Source of the DNA: Sphaerisporangium sp040683095
Lineage (GTDB): Bacteria; Actinomycetota; Actinomycetes; Streptosporangiales; Streptosporangiaceae
NCBI RefSeq assembly: GCF_040683095.1
Contig: NZ_JBFBCI010000046.1
Coordinates: 1-64,000 of the forward strand
Length of the DNA stretch: 64,000 bases
Direction of reading: 5' to 3'
The notes under the pieces were generated by a model that worked only from the letters and a program-made list of their open reading frames with translations, searched no databases and was not told the DNA's origin. Shown in pieces: positions 8,266-17,061 of the stretch. Both the position numbers and the translations under genes were made by a program. Each line of letters begins with the position of its first letter. Position 1 is the stretch's first letter.

Positions 8266-8430
8266 CGAAGATGGCCAAAGTCGAGCTTGGATCAGATGGC
8301 GTCAGAGATCTCTGATCCTCGGGAGCCGTGCCCCCTCTTTTGGCTGCTTGGCAACCCATTACCAACCTGGACGAGGTCCGCCGTTGAACGCGTCCGGTCA
8401 AAACGTCAACTCGCGGGGCCCTGGGCTTAG

Positions 8431-8796
8431 TTAAGGTTGAGCACGCTGCCGCTCACCTCCTTCAGAAAAGAAGGTATCGACATATTCAGACGGCGCCAGA
8501 TTGCTGGTGCGCATTAATGAAAACACTTCCACCCCCTCGTCAAGATCATCCGATATGTGATACGCCTGAGAAAGTCCCACGTAGCGGACGTTAATTAGTG
8601 TGCTTGCATACTGCATTGCTTCACTTTCGGCCAGCCGAATCGCCTCCGCGAAACGAGCAGCCCTCCAAATTGTTATACGTTCTTCATATGCGCCCAGGTC
8701 GCGATGATGGAATACGCATCGCACTCCGTACCATTCAGGCTCAGATTTTCTATCGATCTTCGCACTCTCCCCCGGAAACCCCCTCAGATATCTCAC
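8431..8796 (-). CDS. DUF4288-like protein, probable immunity protein
   Basis: 121 aa from GTG 8796. The sequence WYGVRCVFHHRDLGAYEERI, then TIWRA, EAEAM-type helices, an AYHISDDLDEGVEVFSLMR stretch and EYVDTFFSEG near the end follow the pattern I recall for DUF4288 proteins, which occur beside secreted polymorphic toxins. No membrane segment is present, so it would act in the cytoplasm. It lies directly upstream, on the same strand, of the orphan RHS fragment ending at 7819 and downstream of the one at 9600, as expected for an immunity gene left in a tip array. Family assignment is from memory of the pattern. Confidence 0.5.
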   Translation of the reverse strand: MRYLRGFPGESAKIDRKSEPEWYGVRCVFHHRDLGAYEERITIWRAARFAEAIRLAESEAMQYASTLINVRYVGLSQAYHISDDLDEGVEVFSLMRTSNLAPSEYVDTFFSEGGERQRAQP

Positions 8797-9052
8797 GTAG
8801 CGGCAAAACCCAGGCTGAGCGGCCGTCGACTTCCGTCTCCGATTCCATTTAGAGCCTAAAGCGTCTTGCGAATACGCGCCTAACTTTGCATGAATTGGCG
8901 AATCCCCTGACTAGAAAGGTCCTCTGGTGCCCCGGGCAGGGCCGCAAGCTCTGCATGGGACGCCAAAGAAGGGTGAGACAGCGGGCAACGCGTAAACCAA
9001 TCGACAGAGCCGGATAGCTGCCGCCGCTTCCTCACCTCACCGATCGCGGTCG

Positions 9053-9559
9053 TCACTGGAGTGGCCGGGCGTGGCGGCCCCCACGGGCCCGGCGTCGCGG
9101 CGCCCATAGCCGCACTTGTAGCGAATGGCCCGAGGACCACCAGCCCCAGATCGTCCAAGTGATGACGAGAATGCCTACGAGGGTCGCACCGGCGTCACCG
9201 AGCCATTCGGTCGAGCCCTCGGCTCCGTAGATGTTGCCGTCCACGTCGATCACGGCGACGTGCTCACCCGGCCGCGTGCCGCCGGCCAAGTCGGCGGTCT
9301 CCACGTGAGCGAGCTGAAGCCGCCGGTCGTCCGAGACGAATGAGCCGCTCCAGTTGCACAACGTTATGTTGCAATCTCGGGTCTGGACCGTCAGCATGCC
9401 CCGAGTCCCCTCGCCCATCAACGCCCGCAACGACGGCCCAAGCGCCAAGAAACCGCTGACGGCGACGACGAGACCGACCAGCGCCATAGTGGTCGCACAT
9501 CCGAGGCCAAACTGTTCCTTCGCTTCACCGGCAGGAAGCGAAGGAACTTCATCAGACAT
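9053..9559 (-). CDS. Predicted two-helix membrane protein in the RHS locus
   Basis: 168 aa from ATG 9559 (MSDEVPSLPAGEAKEQFGLG). One membrane helix (TTMALVGLVVAVSGFLAL) is followed by an extracytoplasmic domain of about 90 residues with two Cys (DCNITLCNWSG) and a second helix (LVGILVITWTIWGWW). The family is not recognised. It starts just inside the end of the orphan RHS fragment, so it may be the immunity gene that travelled with that tip. The start was chosen because homology to RHS ends upstream of it. Confidence 0.45.
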   Translation of the reverse strand: MSDEVPSLPAGEAKEQFGLGCATTMALVGLVVAVSGFLALGPSLRALMGEGTRGMLTVQTRDCNITLCNWSGSFVSDDRRLQLAHVETADLAGGTRPGEHVAVIDVDGNIYGAEGSTEWLGDAGATLVGILVITWTIWGWWSSGHSLQVRLWAPRRRARGGRHARPLQ

Positions 9560-9599
9560 TCTTTCGCGCCTTGCGCTCTTTTTGTTTGGCAATGAAACG

Positions 9600-9870
9600 T
9601 GCCGCCTCCCAGCCATTCATAGCGGTCGCTAGTGTTGGCTGCGCGGTCGAGGCCATATTCGGTCTGTTCCGCGTAGTTGTCCACGCCTGTGGCACTACCG
9701 GCATCGGCACAGGTGGCGACAACGTCCCCGTGCAGGTTCGTAAGCTGCAGCGTGAGCGTGCCGCCACTGGACTGCGTCGCCTCGAACCACGCGAATACCG
9801 TGATATTGCGCGTCCACGTCCCGTTGACCTCACCGATCCAGGCCGGCCATTACCGGGGCCACCCAACCGA
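9600..9870 (-). pseudogene. Second orphan RHS-core fragment
   Basis: The minus strand encodes AWIGEVNGTWTRNITVF, TLTLQLTNLHGDVVATCADA, and YGLDRAANTSDRYEWLGG, nearly the same as the end of the RHS core in the large gene at 10.88-11.15 kb. Homology starts upstream with an in-frame stop and ends exactly after YEWLGG; the following codons (GTFHCQTKRAQG) are unrelated and run into the next small membrane gene. It has no start or secretion signal. The clean junction suggests it arose by recombination in the conserved core and is a leftover of an older tip. Confidence 0.65.
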
Positions 9871-9987
9871 AATGGATACTCAGAACGAGTCAGGCGAGCG
9901 CGAGAACGCGGCACCGATCCAGACAGAGAAAACGCGGCGGCCCCTGCCTGCAGGCCGTGAATTCTCCCTTCACACAGGCGCGGCCGT

Positions 9988-10161
9988 TCACTTGTTGCGC
10001 TTACGTTTCCGGGCGGAATCGTACAGGCCGGCGGCCATCGCCACGCTGGCGATGACCGCCGCGCCATGACCCTTCCATCTGTCCATAAGAAAAAGGAATG
10101 CCGCCAGCGCCACGGCTCCTAGGAAATACACCAAGTACACCCACCACGGTTCACGTTTCAT
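9988..10161 (-). CDS. 57-aa membrane protein, candidate immunity gene of the RHS tip
   Basis: This short ORF starts at ATG 10161 and stops at TGA 9988. It begins MKREPWWVYLVYFLGAVALA, a strong membrane helix that continues to LFLMDRW. A weaker helix (GAAVIASVAMAAGLYD) and a basic tail (RKRKRNK) follow. It is the first gene downstream of the RHS gene on the same strand, the usual position of an immunity gene. A terminator-like hairpin (10197-10225) lies between them, so it may have its own promoter. A membrane immunity protein would suit a membrane-acting toxin tip; this is inference. Confidence 0.5.
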   Translation of the reverse strand: MKREPWWVYLVYFLGAVALAAFLFLMDRWKGHGAAVIASVAMAAGLYDSARKRKRNK

Positions 10162-10196
10162 CTTTCATCCCTAAGAGGCGCTATACCGTGCAACTC

Positions 10197-10225
10197 CGAT
10201 CGGCCCGCACGGTGAGGGCCGATCG
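10197..10225 (-). terminator. Terminator-like hairpin downstream of the RHS gene
   Basis: A perfect 10-bp stem CGATCGGCCC/GGGCCGATCG with a 9-nt loop lies 114 bp after the RHS stop and 35 bp before the 57-aa gene. No T-run follows on the minus strand, which is common for actinobacterial terminators. Confidence 0.5.
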
Positions 10226-10338
10226 CTACCCGTTTCCTCTCTCAGCAACAGACCATCGCGCCTCCGGATAATGAAGTCCGGCCAGGGAGACGCTGTTCGC
10301 GGCCTCCTTGGCCGGGTTCCAGGGTCAGCTACACGAGC

Positions 10339-13300
10339 CTAGTCCCTGAGCAGTTTTGTGTTGTGATGCTTACCTGCGGCTCCGATGAGCTTGACCTTGC
10401 TGAGTATCCATCCGAGAACAGACCGTACGGTATTATTCTTGAGGACCTTTATGAGCCAGCCTAGGCCTTTTATGAGTTTGCTGGCCGCCCAGGCACCGAG
10501 AGCTTCACCGAATCCTTCGACGAAGGCATCCCATATGGCTTTGCTGTTCCACTTCCAGTTGTCCTTGTACCATTGCGCGACAGCGCCGGTCACGCCTCCG
10601 CCCAGTGATACACACAACCATCCTGACGCAGCCAGGCCAGGAATGAGCCCGCAGGCGGCGACCACCGCGGCGCCTGCAGGGCCCGCAATCGCCCAACACT
10701 TCCACGCGCTCCAGGAGAAACCGCAGGCAAACCTGCCGTCGAGGTCTCGGCAGTTGACGGGGTCTGCGCTGCAGTAGTCGTAGGCATTGGCGTTGCCGCC
10801 GGCCACGGGGTCGACCTGGAGGAATCGGCCGGTGGCGGGGTTGTAGAGGCGCACGCCCATGAGGACGATGTCGGCGACCGTGTCGCTGGCTCGTTGGGCA
10901 CCTCCCAACCACTCATAGCGGTCACTGGTGTTGACAGCTCGATCGAGGCCATACTCGTTCTGTTCGGAGTAACTGTCCACCCCTGTGGCACTACTGCTAT
11001 CGGCGCAGGTCGCGACGACATCCCCGTGCAGGTTCGTGAGTTGCAGCGTGAGAATGCCGCCGCTGGTCTGCGTGGCCTCCAGACCGGTGAACGCGGTGAC
11101 GTTGCGGGTCCAGGTGCCATTCGCCTCGCTGATCCAGGCCGGCGAGTCTCCGCCACCCGTGTAATGGTTGGTCTGCGTGCCGACCGAGGACGTGGTCTGG
11201 CGGACGCGGCCGAGCGGGTCGAGGGTGAAGGTTTTGGTCGTCGACGCCTGGGTGAGGGTCCTGACCATGTCGCCCGCGTAGTAGCCGACCGTGACCGCCG
11301 CGCTGTTGGCCGTGGATCCCGCTGGGACGGCGGTCGTACGGCCGAACGCGTCGTAGGAGTACCCAGAATCGGTGATCCTGTCCGCCGAGTCGAAGGTATG
11401 GGTCACCGTCGTCGGGGTGGTCGAGGTCGAGCACGACCCGTCGTCGGCCGCCGGGTAACTGGCCTGCGAGGTGCGGTTGGTGTCCACGTCGAACCCGTAC
11501 GTGCGGGTCTCGCACGACAGGTTGTAGGTGTCCGACACCTGGGTCAGCCGCCCGGCGGTGTCGTAGTTGTAGTGCTGCAGGCTGCCGTTCGGCCCGGCCG
11601 TCTCCACCGTCCGGCCGTTGGCGTCGGGGATCGCGGTGAAGGCCAGCCAGTTCGTGCCCGACTTGGCGTAGGTCAGGCTGGTTTGCTTGCCGGTATCGTC
11701 CCACCCGCTGGTGGCGGTCAGGCCGTTCGGGTACACCTGCTTGACCAGGTTGCCCGCCGCGTCGTAAGCGGCGGTGAACGAGCCGATGGTGGAGACGGCG
11801 ATGCCGGTGGGCAGGCCGCGCCGTTCGGCCTTTCCGGCGGCGTCGGTGCCGTCGTAGGTGTAGGTGTAGGTGCCCTTGCCATCGTTCACCGTGGCGACCC
11901 GGCCCGTCGGGTCGTACGTCGTGACAGCGGTGTTGCCGTCGGCGTCCGTGGTCGAGTACGCCCGGCCGAGCGCGTCGTAGGCGGTCGTGACCGAGACTCC
12001 GTCGGCGGTGACCCCGGTCTGCAGGCCGGTGGCGCTGTCGTAGGTGTAGGTGCGATCCGGCAGTGCGGTGCTGCCGGCGCCGGTCTCGGTCACGCTGGTC
12101 GCGGCCGTACGGCCTGCGGAGTCGACCGTGACCGTCGACATTCGGGTCGCCGACCCCGACGTCTCGACGGTCTGGGCGGTCTGGCCCCAGTAGCCATAGG
12201 TGACTGTGGTGACTGGCAGCGTCCCTCCGCTGGAGGGGTTGGCGGCGGGAGCGGCGCGGCACATCAGTCCGGCCCACTGCGGCTTCCCGCCGCACGACGG
12301 GTACGAGGAGTTGGCGGCGGCGGTGTAGTAGGTCGTCGTGGTCGTGCCCGCATCGGAGCCCGAGGAGGACGGCATGCGCCGCTCGATCTGGCGTCCGGCG
12401 TCGTCGTAGTGGACCTTCTGCACGATGTCGGTGCCGCCTGCGACGACGGTCTTGTGGCTGGTGGGCTGGAAGAGGTCCCAGCCAGAGGGGCCGCCGGAGA
12501 CGATCGGGTCGTAGCCCGTCTTCTCGGTGTGGGTATCGGCCGACGCGACCGTGCCAGCGCCGTTGACGACCAGCGGCTTGACGGTCGTGGTCGTGACGAG
12601 GTGGTAGTCGACATCGGGGTCGGGCTTGCCCTCGTCGTAGGTGTAGTTGGTGTGCTGGCGGGCGGACACGAGCGTGCCGTCGGCGAGCATCACCTGGTGG
12701 GCGGGGCCGTCGCCAGTCAGGGCGTCCCCATCGTCGTTGTAGGTCGTGAGGGTGGCCAGCAGGTCGGCGCGCTCGGCGCTGCTGGTGCGCCCGGCCACGT
12801 AGGCGTCCGTCGAAGTGGTGGGCGCGAGGGCCTCGGCCCGGTTGCCCGCGCTCAGGTCCCACACGGTGTTGCCGTTGTCGTCGTACCGGGTCGTCGAGAC
12901 CTGCCAGGCGCTGGCGCCGTACGTCGCCGTGTTGACGGCGCGGCCGTTGACGTCCATGTACGTCAGGGACGCGTACGGATAGTCGCCGGAGGCGGGAGTG
13001 TAGGAGCCGTCCCCGGCCTGCGGAGGCACGTGCCAGGCGGGGAAGACCGCCGTACCGGTCCGAGGCAGGTCAGAGGTCTGCGACCAGGTCGCGGCCGTCG
13101 CCCCGGTCACGTCCACCGGCGAGTTGATCGGCACACCGTACGACACCGCCTGGACGATGTCCGTGGCGCCTGCCTCGCGCTGGACATCGGCCAGTCGGCC
13201 GGAGGTGTCGTAGTCCATCCGCCAGGGGTTGACCCCGGGCGGGGTTATCTGCGAGATCCGGCCCGCGCCGTCGTAGTAGTAGGTGACCGTCAGATTGGGG

Positions 13301-16300
13301 CGGGGGTCGGTCACCGTGCGCAGGTGCCCGGTGGAGTCATACCCGTAGGTGGCGACAATCGTGGACTTCATCGCCAAGGTTGCGGGGTCATAGGCCGTGT
13401 ATGAGATCGACTTGACCAGCCCGGCATAGTCACCCCAGCCGGAGGCGATGCCCGTTGCCGTGGTGGCGGAGGCGTAGGTGATGTCGAGCGTCTTGCAGCC
13501 TGCGACCAGGCTTGCGGAGCAGTCCACTCCTGCCGGAACCGGGGCGAGCATGCGGGTTACCCGTCCTTGCCCGTCAAGCGCATAGGTGGTGGTGTTCTCC
13601 TGGCCGGGTTCATCGACACGGCTGACGACCCATCGGGTCAAGTCAGAAGCGAAGTTGACGTCGACCCAGTAGTTGCCGCCGCCGTAGGAACTGGTGGGGA
13701 ACTGGGAGGCGCTGCCGTAGGAGAAGACGCCGTTGCCGCCGTACACCGCGCTGGTGGCCGGCGCGTGCAGCGGCGGGCTGTCCTTCGTCGACGCGAAATA
13801 GTTACCGTCGAAGGAGTAGTGCCCGGCGGGAGCGAAGTAGGACGCGATGTACGTTGTGCCCGACGTCACCCGGATCGGTGCGGGGAAGGTGAGGGTCTGC
13901 CAGCCCGAGTCCGTCTCCTCCGTGAACGTGCCGGTGGCGATCTTCTGACCTGACGCGGTCCACAGGTTCCCGATGTGGGTTCCGGTGTTTCCTTGCCCCT
14001 TGTAGAAACGTACCCCGGTGATGAATCCGGGCTGGTCGGCGGTGAACTTCACCCCCAACTCGACCGGGTCGGGGTCGGTGGAGGCCGCGGTTCCCGGGGT
14101 GGCGGCCACGCCGAACAGGCTGGTGGTGCTCACGGTCGGCAGGGCGGGATCAGGTGCCCCCTGGTTGGGGACGAAGTCCACGTCCACCCAGTAGTTGCCG
14201 CCGTGGTAGCTCCCGGAGGGGAAGGTGGAGGCCGTCCCGTAGCCGTAGACGCCGTTGCCGCCGTACACGTCCGCGGTGGCCGGGGCGTGCAGCGGCGGGC
14301 TGTCGGTGGCCGCAGCGAAGAAGTTGTCGTCGAAGGAATAGTGTCCCGCCGGAGCGAAGTAGGACGCCACATACGTCGTGCCAGGACTCACTTGAACCGG
14401 TGCGGTGAAGGTGAGCGTCTGCCATCCCGATGCGGTTTCGCCGGTGAACGTCCCGGTGGCGAGGTTCTGCCCGGCGGTGGTCCACAGGTTGCCGATGTGG
14501 GTTCCGGTGTTGCCTGGTCCCTTGTAGAAACGCACTCCCGTGATGAGTCCTGGCTGGTCGGCGGTGAACTTCACCCCGATCTCCAGCGGGTCGGGCTCGT
14601 TGACCGACGCAACCGTGGGAGCTGCCGTGGCGGCGAAGAGGTGTGCGGGGGCGGTCGGGGCCACCGCGGCTGCTTTGAAGGTTGTCTTGTCCCCGAAGGT
14701 ATCGGTGTGGGCGAACTGGGTGGGTGAGTCCTTGACCACCGTAGACCCGTCGGTGGCGTCGGAGACGCCCTGGTAGGTGCCGTCGGCCTGCTTGGTGTAG
14801 GTGAGCTGAGAGCCGTCAGGACCCGTGAAGAGCACGTAGCCCTTGTCGGTGTGGTCTTCGAACTGGCTGCCGGCGACGGCCGAACTGCCGGTGGGGAAGG
14901 AGGCGGTCCAGCCTGGTCCGAACACCCCGCCTGCGCCGGTGACGGTTGCGGGGGCCAGGGTGGTGTGGCCCCGGGACACCGACAGTCCGAACGCACTGAC
15001 GTCCGTCGCGCCGACTGAGTAGTCACCGGTGAGCAGGGCGGCGGTCCCGGGGCCGAGAGCCGTGGTCGCGTAGGAGGCGCCGAAGGCGGTTCGTTCCAGG
15101 GTGAAGCCGACCGCATCGGAGCAGTCGTCGGCGGTGCCGCTGGTGAAGCAGGCCCGCAGCGCGACCGGACCGTCACCACGACCGGCGCTGCGCATGGTGT
15201 GGGCGACGTCCCAGTACAGCTCGGCGAACGGCTGGCTCGTGTTGGTCCGTGTCACGGGCCAGGCGGCAATGGGGGTGGCAGAGCCCGGTACAGTCACATC
15301 GGTGGTGGGGATCGGTGACCAGGCGGCGTCGGTCTTGACGTCGGCCTTGTACTCGTACCGTACGCCGGTGCGGTCGGGGGCCGCTACAGCGGCCAGGGCG
15401 ATCGCGGCCTGGGTGCGGTCCTCGTCCAGCGGCTTGGTGACCTGACCGACTCCCGCGCCGAAGTTGTAGGCGGTGACCGTCGAGGTGCGCAGGGCCATGT
15501 CGCGGGTCTTGACGTACAGGGTGTGCCAGCCCTGCTTGGGGTCGATGCTGATGGTCAGCGGGTGGCCACCGCCGCCGTTGTCGGCGGCCAGGTTCGGCGC
15601 GGAGGGGTCGTCCAGGCCCCAGTAGTAGCCCGAGCCGTCAGCCGAGGTGGTGCTCAAGGTGGCGGTCACCGGCTGGGTCTGCTTGGCCGACCAGGCGTTC
15701 GCCGGATAGGACGCCACGCTCACGGTGGGAGCGGCCGGGTCGGTCGCATCGACGGTGAAGCTCTTCAGCGCCGACCAGGATCGGGAGTAGTCGGTGCCGT
15801 CGAACCCGCGCGCCCGCCACTGGTAGTGCTTGCCGTCGGCGAGCTTGCCCGCCGGGACCTGGATCTTGCCCAGCTCGCCCTGCTGGAGGCCGTTCACCGC
15901 GCCCGACCAGACCGTCCCGGTGCCTTCGGCCGGGTAGGCCGGATCACGCAGGATCTCAAAGTCGATCCGCTCGGTGTCCCATTCGCCGTCGCCGACCAGG
16001 CCGGCCAGGGTCGGGGTCAGCGAGGTGACGAACGTCCCACCGTTGGTACCGCCCGCGCTCGGGGTGATCGACAGGGCTGAGGGCACGGTCGGGTAGGAGT
16101 TCCACTGGACGATGATCTTCGGGCCAGGCATGCCGGCGGTGTTCTCCGAGGAGCGGAACATCCGCCAGTTGGTGGCGTCAGCCTCGTTCACCGCGCGGAT
16201 CTGCAGGCCGTAGTTCGGTGTGCCGTCCGACCAGGCTTGCAGGATGCTCTCGATGGAGAACAGCATCGTGCTCTCGGCGCAGTCCGGGTCGCCGTAGGCG

Positions 16301-17061
16301 TTGGTGTTGGTGACCGCGCCGGTCGTCGTCGTGGACGGCTGTGCCGCCAGGGTCAGCGTCGAGGACTGCCACGCCGAGGTGACCCGGCGCACCTGCACAC
16401 CCGATCCCACGCTGCTGCCGCAGGCGTTGGACTTGTAGTTCGACAGGGTCAGATCCGCGTTCATGATGTGCTTGCGGGTCAACCCGTTCAGCCCGAACTG
16501 CAGGTAGGTGCGTGCGGTCTTGGTACCCGTGCCGAACTTGCCCGCGTGCAGCCAGGTGGCGCCGGTCTGTGAGCTGGGGTAGTCGTCGGAGACGAAGGTG
16601 TCGGTCTGCAGGGTCAGGTTCATCCACGGGTCCACCGTGACCGGGAACTGCACGGCCGGGTCGGCCATGAACCCGGTGTCCGGCTTGAGGACGAACGCAG
16701 GCCCGTCCGGCCCGTTGACGATCTCGGAGGCCACCTCGGCACGCTTGCCCTGATCGGGGGACTCCTCCGCGGCGGCGTCCCACATCTGCGGCGCGGGAGC
16801 GGCGGCGATCACCTTGCCCGAGGAATCGTCGGCAAGCTGCAGACCATGGTCGGCGCGCTGGCCGAACTGCACTCCTGACAGCTCCATCGGCAGCTTGATC
16901 TCCACCGGGCCGGTGGGCCGCTCCCGGAAGACCACGAAATGCACGAAACCACGAGCCTGCGCCTGCGCCTGCGCCTGCACGACCAGATCAGCACCCGGCG
17001 CGACATCACGCCACGTCAAGGTGCTACCGAAACCTCCGGCCTGCCCAACTGACCCGCCCAC
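10339..17061 (-). CDS. RHS-repeat polymorphic toxin-like protein, main body
   Basis: 2240 codons from a GTG at 17061, probably only the continuation of the secreted N-terminal frame 17016-17579. In order: N-terminal module with PGADLVV and a MWDA motif; DNRLRE-like beta-sandwich segment; fibronectin-like repeats; two tandem DUF4082-like domains (about 14607-13650); a long run of YD/RHS repeats (TYDxxGR, YDAxGNL); the closing core motif GVRLYNPATGRFLQVDPVAG. After NCRDLDG comes a variable tip of about 130 aa (10342-10734), rich in Gly, Ala and Trp with several hydrophobic stretches (AIAGPAGAAVVAACGLIPGL; WAASKLIKGLGWLIKVL). No nuclease, deaminase or ADP-ribosyltransferase motif is seen in the tip, and a membrane-active toxin is my inference. 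The RHS shell normally encloses the toxin until delivery. Confidence 0.8.
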   Translation of the reverse strand: MGGSVGQAGGFGSTLTWRDVAPGADLVVQAQAQAQARGFVHFVVFRERPTGPVEIKLPMELSGVQFGQRADHGLQLADDSSGKVIAAAPAPQMWDAAAEESPDQGKRAEVASEIVNGPDGPAFVLKPDTGFMADPAVQFPVTVDPWMNLTLQTDTFVSDDYPSSQTGATWLHAGKFGTGTKTARTYLQFGLNGLTRKHIMNADLTLSNYKSNACGSSVGSGVQVRRVTSAWQSSTLTLAAQPSTTTTGAVTNTNAYGDPDCAESTMLFSIESILQAWSDGTPNYGLQIRAVNEADATNWRMFRSSENTAGMPGPKIIVQWNSYPTVPSALSITPSAGGTNGGTFVTSLTPTLAGLVGDGEWDTERIDFEILRDPAYPAEGTGTVWSGAVNGLQQGELGKIQVPAGKLADGKHYQWRARGFDGTDYSRSWSALKSFTVDATDPAAPTVSVASYPANAWSAKQTQPVTATLSTTSADGSGYYWGLDDPSAPNLAADNGGGGHPLTISIDPKQGWHTLYVKTRDMALRTSTVTAYNFGAGVGQVTKPLDEDRTQAAIALAAVAAPDRTGVRYEYKADVKTDAAWSPIPTTDVTVPGSATPIAAWPVTRTNTSQPFAELYWDVAHTMRSAGRGDGPVALRACFTSGTADDCSDAVGFTLERTAFGASYATTALGPGTAALLTGDYSVGATDVSAFGLSVSRGHTTLAPATVTGAGGVFGPGWTASFPTGSSAVAGSQFEDHTDKGYVLFTGPDGSQLTYTKQADGTYQGVSDATDGSTVVKDSPTQFAHTDTFGDKTTFKAAAVAPTAPAHLFAATAAPTVASVNEPDPLEIGVKFTADQPGLITGVRFYKGPGNTGTHIGNLWTTAGQNLATGTFTGETASGWQTLTFTAPVQVSPGTTYVASYFAPAGHYSFDDNFFAAATDSPPLHAPATADVYGGNGVYGYGTASTFPSGSYHGGNYWVDVDFVPNQGAPDPALPTVSTTSLFGVAATPGTAASTDPDPVELGVKFTADQPGFITGVRFYKGQGNTGTHIGNLWTASGQKIATGTFTEETDSGWQTLTFPAPIRVTSGTTYIASYFAPAGHYSFDGNYFASTKDSPPLHAPATSAVYGGNGVFSYGSASQFPTSSYGGGNYWVDVNFASDLTRWVVSRVDEPGQENTTTYALDGQGRVTRMLAPVPAGVDCSASLVAGCKTLDITYASATTATGIASGWGDYAGLVKSISYTAYDPATLAMKSTIVATYGYDSTGHLRTVTDPRPNLTVTYYYDGAGRISQITPPGVNPWRMDYDTSGRLADVQREAGATDIVQAVSYGVPINSPVDVTGATAATWSQTSDLPRTGTAVFPAWHVPPQAGDGSYTPASGDYPYASLTYMDVNGRAVNTATYGASAWQVSTTRYDDNGNTVWDLSAGNRAEALAPTTSTDAYVAGRTSSAERADLLATLTTYNDDGDALTGDGPAHQVMLADGTLVSARQHTNYTYDEGKPDPDVDYHLVTTTTVKPLVVNGAGTVASADTHTEKTGYDPIVSGGPSGWDLFQPTSHKTVVAGGTDIVQKVHYDDAGRQIERRMPSSSGSDAGTTTTTYYTAAANSSYPSCGGKPQWAGLMCRAAPAANPSSGGTLPVTTVTYGYWGQTAQTVETSGSATRMSTVTVDSAGRTAATSVTETGAGSTALPDRTYTYDSATGLQTGVTADGVSVTTAYDALGRAYSTTDADGNTAVTTYDPTGRVATVNDGKGTYTYTYDGTDAAGKAERRGLPTGIAVSTIGSFTAAYDAAGNLVKQVYPNGLTATSGWDDTGKQTSLTYAKSGTNWLAFTAIPDANGRTVETAGPNGSLQHYNYDTAGRLTQVSDTYNLSCETRTYGFDVDTNRTSQASYPAADDGSCSTSTTPTTVTHTFDSADRITDSGYSYDAFGRTTAVPAGSTANSAAVTVGYYAGDMVRTLTQASTTKTFTLDPLGRVRQTTSSVGTQTNHYTGGGDSPAWISEANGTWTRNVTAFTGLEATQTSGGILTLQLTNLHGDVVATCADSSSATGVDSYSEQNEYGLDRAVNTSDRYEWLGGAQRASDTVADIVLMGVRLYNPATGRFLQVDPVAGGNANAYDYCSADPVNCRDLDGRFACGFSWSAWKCWAIAGPAGAAVVAACGLIPGLAASGWLCVSLGGGVTGAVAQWYKDNWKWNSKAIWDAFVEGFGEALGAWAASKLIKGLGWLIKVLKNNTVRSVLGWILSKVKLIGAAGKHHNTKLLRD
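13650..14085 (-). repeat. Second DUF4082-like unit of the RHS gene (direct repeat)
   Basis: This encodes GVKFTADQPGFITGVRFYKG, TGTHIGNLWT, YFAPAGHYSFDGNYF and GGNYWVDVNF. It repeats the unit at 14172-14607 at a fixed offset of 522 bp with few changes, so the two domains arose by a recent in-frame duplication. Confidence 0.7.
14172..14607 (-). repeat. First DUF4082-like unit of the RHS gene (direct repeat)
   Basis: This encodes GVKFTADQPGLITGVRFYKG, TGTHIGNLWT, YFAPAGHYSFDDNFF and GGNYWVDVDF. DUF4082 domains are beta-rich modules of secreted actinobacterial proteins, often taken to bind carbohydrate. The copies differ at scattered sites only. Confidence 0.7.

Noticed and set aside
8880..9158. 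A 92-aa minus-strand ORF ending GIRQFMQS.
   Set aside because: It largely overlaps the end of the better-supported membrane protein gene at 9053-9559, has no ribosome site, and matches no family I know.
10894..13404. Long plus-strand open frame opposite the RHS gene.
   Set aside because: It is a GC-bias shadow of the minus-strand gene: low-complexity Gly/Val/Arg composition with no domain.
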